Source of the DNA: Nitrososphaerales archaeon
GTDB taxonomy: Archaea; Thermoproteota; Nitrososphaeria; Nitrososphaerales; CADDZS01
NCBI GenBank assembly: GCA_030041295.1
Contig: JASHOD010000039.1
Span: forward strand, 62,001-126,000
Length of the DNA stretch: 64,000 nucleotides
Direction of reading: 5' to 3'
This document shows, one piece after another, positions 62,845 through 64,000 of the stretch (within the stretch, counting starts at the first letter, position 1; each line of letters begins with the position of its first letter). Under the pieces are notes generated by a model, which saw only the letters and a list, made by a program, of their open reading frames with translations, had not been told where the DNA came from and did not search any database. The position numbers were made by a program, and so were the translations under genes.

Positions 62845-63816
62845 ATGTCTCTTATTCTCGAAGTAATGGTGTTCTTCGCGCTTCTGTCACTGGGAGCTTC
62901 TTTTGTAAACGGCGCAATCGGATATGGTTATTCTTCAATTTCTACTCCGCTAGCTTTGCTTATCCTCGTAAATAAGATAGTCAACCCTGCCTATGCGCTG
63001 CTAGAGGCAATAGCGAACACCGTTATGGCTATTCTTTCTGGGAAGAAGAATCTCAAGGCCACCTTTAGGAGAACGCTTCCGATTATGGTATCCGTCGCCC
63101 CTGGCGCTGTTCTTGGAAGCATAATTTTAGCAACTTTAGCTACTTCAGCGCCAAATTGGGCCAAGTTCGTAGTTTATGCTACGATACTGCCATTGATCTT
63201 TTTGCAAGCTGCAGGTTTACGTAGAGCGATCAAGAGGGAGACACACGCAGGTATTCCGCTAGGTTTTGGTATCGGAATGCTTTATGGAATTACTACGATT
63301 TCCGGGCCGCCGATTGCTCTGTTTTACAATAATCAGGGGCTGAGTCGCGATGAGTTCAAGGCTGCGATTTCTCAAGTCAGGATAACAGAGTCGTACATCA
63401 CTTGCATCACCTATTATTTTCTCGGATTGTTCAACGCGTCCTCGAAGGGATGGTTTGGAACGGTCACGCCGATTCAACTTTTTGAGATAATAGCAGCGCC
63501 GGTACTTGTTGGTCTGCCGCTAGGTGTCATACTCGCGAAACGAGTCAACTACGAGACATTCAGAAGGGTATCGATGAGCTTCAACGCTTGGATTGTCGGC
63601 TACGGACTAACGAGAATCTTGGTGACATTCTTCAAGATCAACATCAACATTGCAAACGCACTGTTCGCGATTATAGTGGCGCTATCTCTTTTGATACTCT
63701 ACAGATACTTCACGGCGAAGCCCGTTCCGCGAGAACCTGAAATGCCCATTGTACGAGTGGACGACGGGACTCCGCCTCCTCCAGCTCCATCCGGTCAGGA
63801 TCCGATTCGTACTTAG
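62845..63816 (+). CDS. TauE/SafE-family anion exporter
   Basis: 323 residues, about eight transmembrane helices. FVNGAIGYGYSSISTPLALL is the N-terminal TauE/SafE repeat, and GFGIGMLYGITTISGPPIA the second. The family moves sulfite, sulfoacetate or related anions. ATG start. Divergent from the sulfate-activation operon, with the promoter region between (62710-62844). Confidence 0.88.
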   Translation: MSLILEVMVFFALLSLGASFVNGAIGYGYSSISTPLALLILVNKIVNPAYALLEAIANTVMAILSGKKNLKATFRRTLPIMVSVAPGAVLGSIILATLATSAPNWAKFVVYATILPLIFLQAAGLRRAIKRETHAGIPLGFGIGMLYGITTISGPPIALFYNNQGLSRDEFKAAISQVRITESYITCITYYFLGLFNASSKGWFGTVTPIQLFEIIAAPVLVGLPLGVILAKRVNYETFRRVSMSFNAWIVGYGLTRILVTFFKININIANALFAIIVALSLLILYRYFTAKPVPREPEMPIVRVDDGTPPPPAPSGQDPIRT

Positions 63817-63844
63817 ATTCTGGCAGAAGAAAACAAATCCAATA

Positions 63845-63858
63845 AGGCACTTTTGCCT
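63845..63858. other. Short inverted repeat after TauE gene
   Basis: AGGCA-CTTT-TGCCT, about 28 nt after the stop. Weak terminator candidate. The remaining bases to 64000 show no gene I can support. Confidence 0.25.
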
Positions 63859-64000
63859 CAAGGATTGACATTATCATCCGAGAAAGACTATGATCATGTA
63901 ATCGAAACTGCAGAGGCCCACTCTTTCAGAGACACTTTTCAGCTTTCAAGGTTTGCTTGCAACAGTCAAGTTCGACCAACAGGTTTCTAATTCCCTCCAT

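Noticed and set aside
1-64000. Insertion sequences or transposases
   Set aside because: No transposase motif or paired terminal inverted repeats seen on either strand.

Overview
This window reads as a chromosome segment from an archaeon of the TACK group. A soil-type member of Thaumarchaeota/Nitrososphaeria is my best guess, but no rRNA or marker gene here proves it. The signs are: TATA-like boxes about 25-35 bp before many start codons (leaderless or short-leader transcripts), very frequent TTG starts, VapBC pairs, TrmB, PadR-TRASH and ribbon-helix-helix regulators, a single FtsZ-family gene, and a sulfate-activation operon with an embedded alkaline-phosphatase-fold gene. I see no ammonia-oxidation genes, so the genes suggest a heterotroph.

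Layout. 0.1-5.9 kb: a cluster that looks like salvage of bacterial cell-wall amino sugars (class C beta-lactamase-fold hydrolase, anhydro-MurNAc kinase, a NagB/PIG-L fusion, a YhfX-like PLP enzyme). 5.9-10.8 kb: a broken VapBC pair, a ferritin-like/VIT1 iron transporter and UvrB. 10.9-16.2 kb: an accessory stretch of small zinc-finger proteins, remnants and an unusual three-half-site operator-like element. 16.2-20.3 kb: FtsZ homologue, a broken glyoxalase-fold gene, an FAD oxidoreductase and a tandem universal stress protein. 20.4-22.7 kb: two VapBC modules around a scar made of a duplicated piece of the stress-protein gene and two tRNA-like 3' ends, then a decayed anchored surface protein. 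22.9-26.4 kb: TrmB regulator, MFS carrier, UbiX-like prenyltransferase, methyltransferase. 28.4-36.3 kb: a putative catabolic cluster (nitroreductase, MBL hydrolase, Rid protein, molybdenum hydroxylase large subunit, ABM monooxygenase, FAH hydrolase, APC permease). 37.4-44.9 kb: VTT-type membrane protein, coiled-coil/SHOCT protein, large MMPL exporter, alpha/beta hydrolase. 45.0-47.8 kb: a copper island (PadR-TRASH sensor with a 21-bp palindrome at its start, YHS-CopA ATPase, free YHS protein). 48.0-49.9 kb: a membrane glycosyltransferase gene broken by about six frame changes. 50.0-55.4 kb: ABC-2 permeases and ATPase, then a bactofilin-like beta-helix protein with a winged-helix partner. 55.5-59.1 kb: redoxin, DUF1294, small membrane protein, a broken VOC gene, a paralogous pair with one broken copy, and an RHH protein. 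59.2-63.8 kb: sulfate activation (RHH, Sat, phosphatase-like, APS kinase) with a divergent TauE/SafE carrier.

Together the intact genes suggest an organism feeding on complex organic matter (murein sugars, amino acids, perhaps N-containing or aromatic compounds) with copper and iron defence and assimilatory sulfate activation. A recurring oddity is the number of genes broken by single-base length changes, several in homopolymer runs, so either gene decay or residual consensus errors must be kept in mind throughout.
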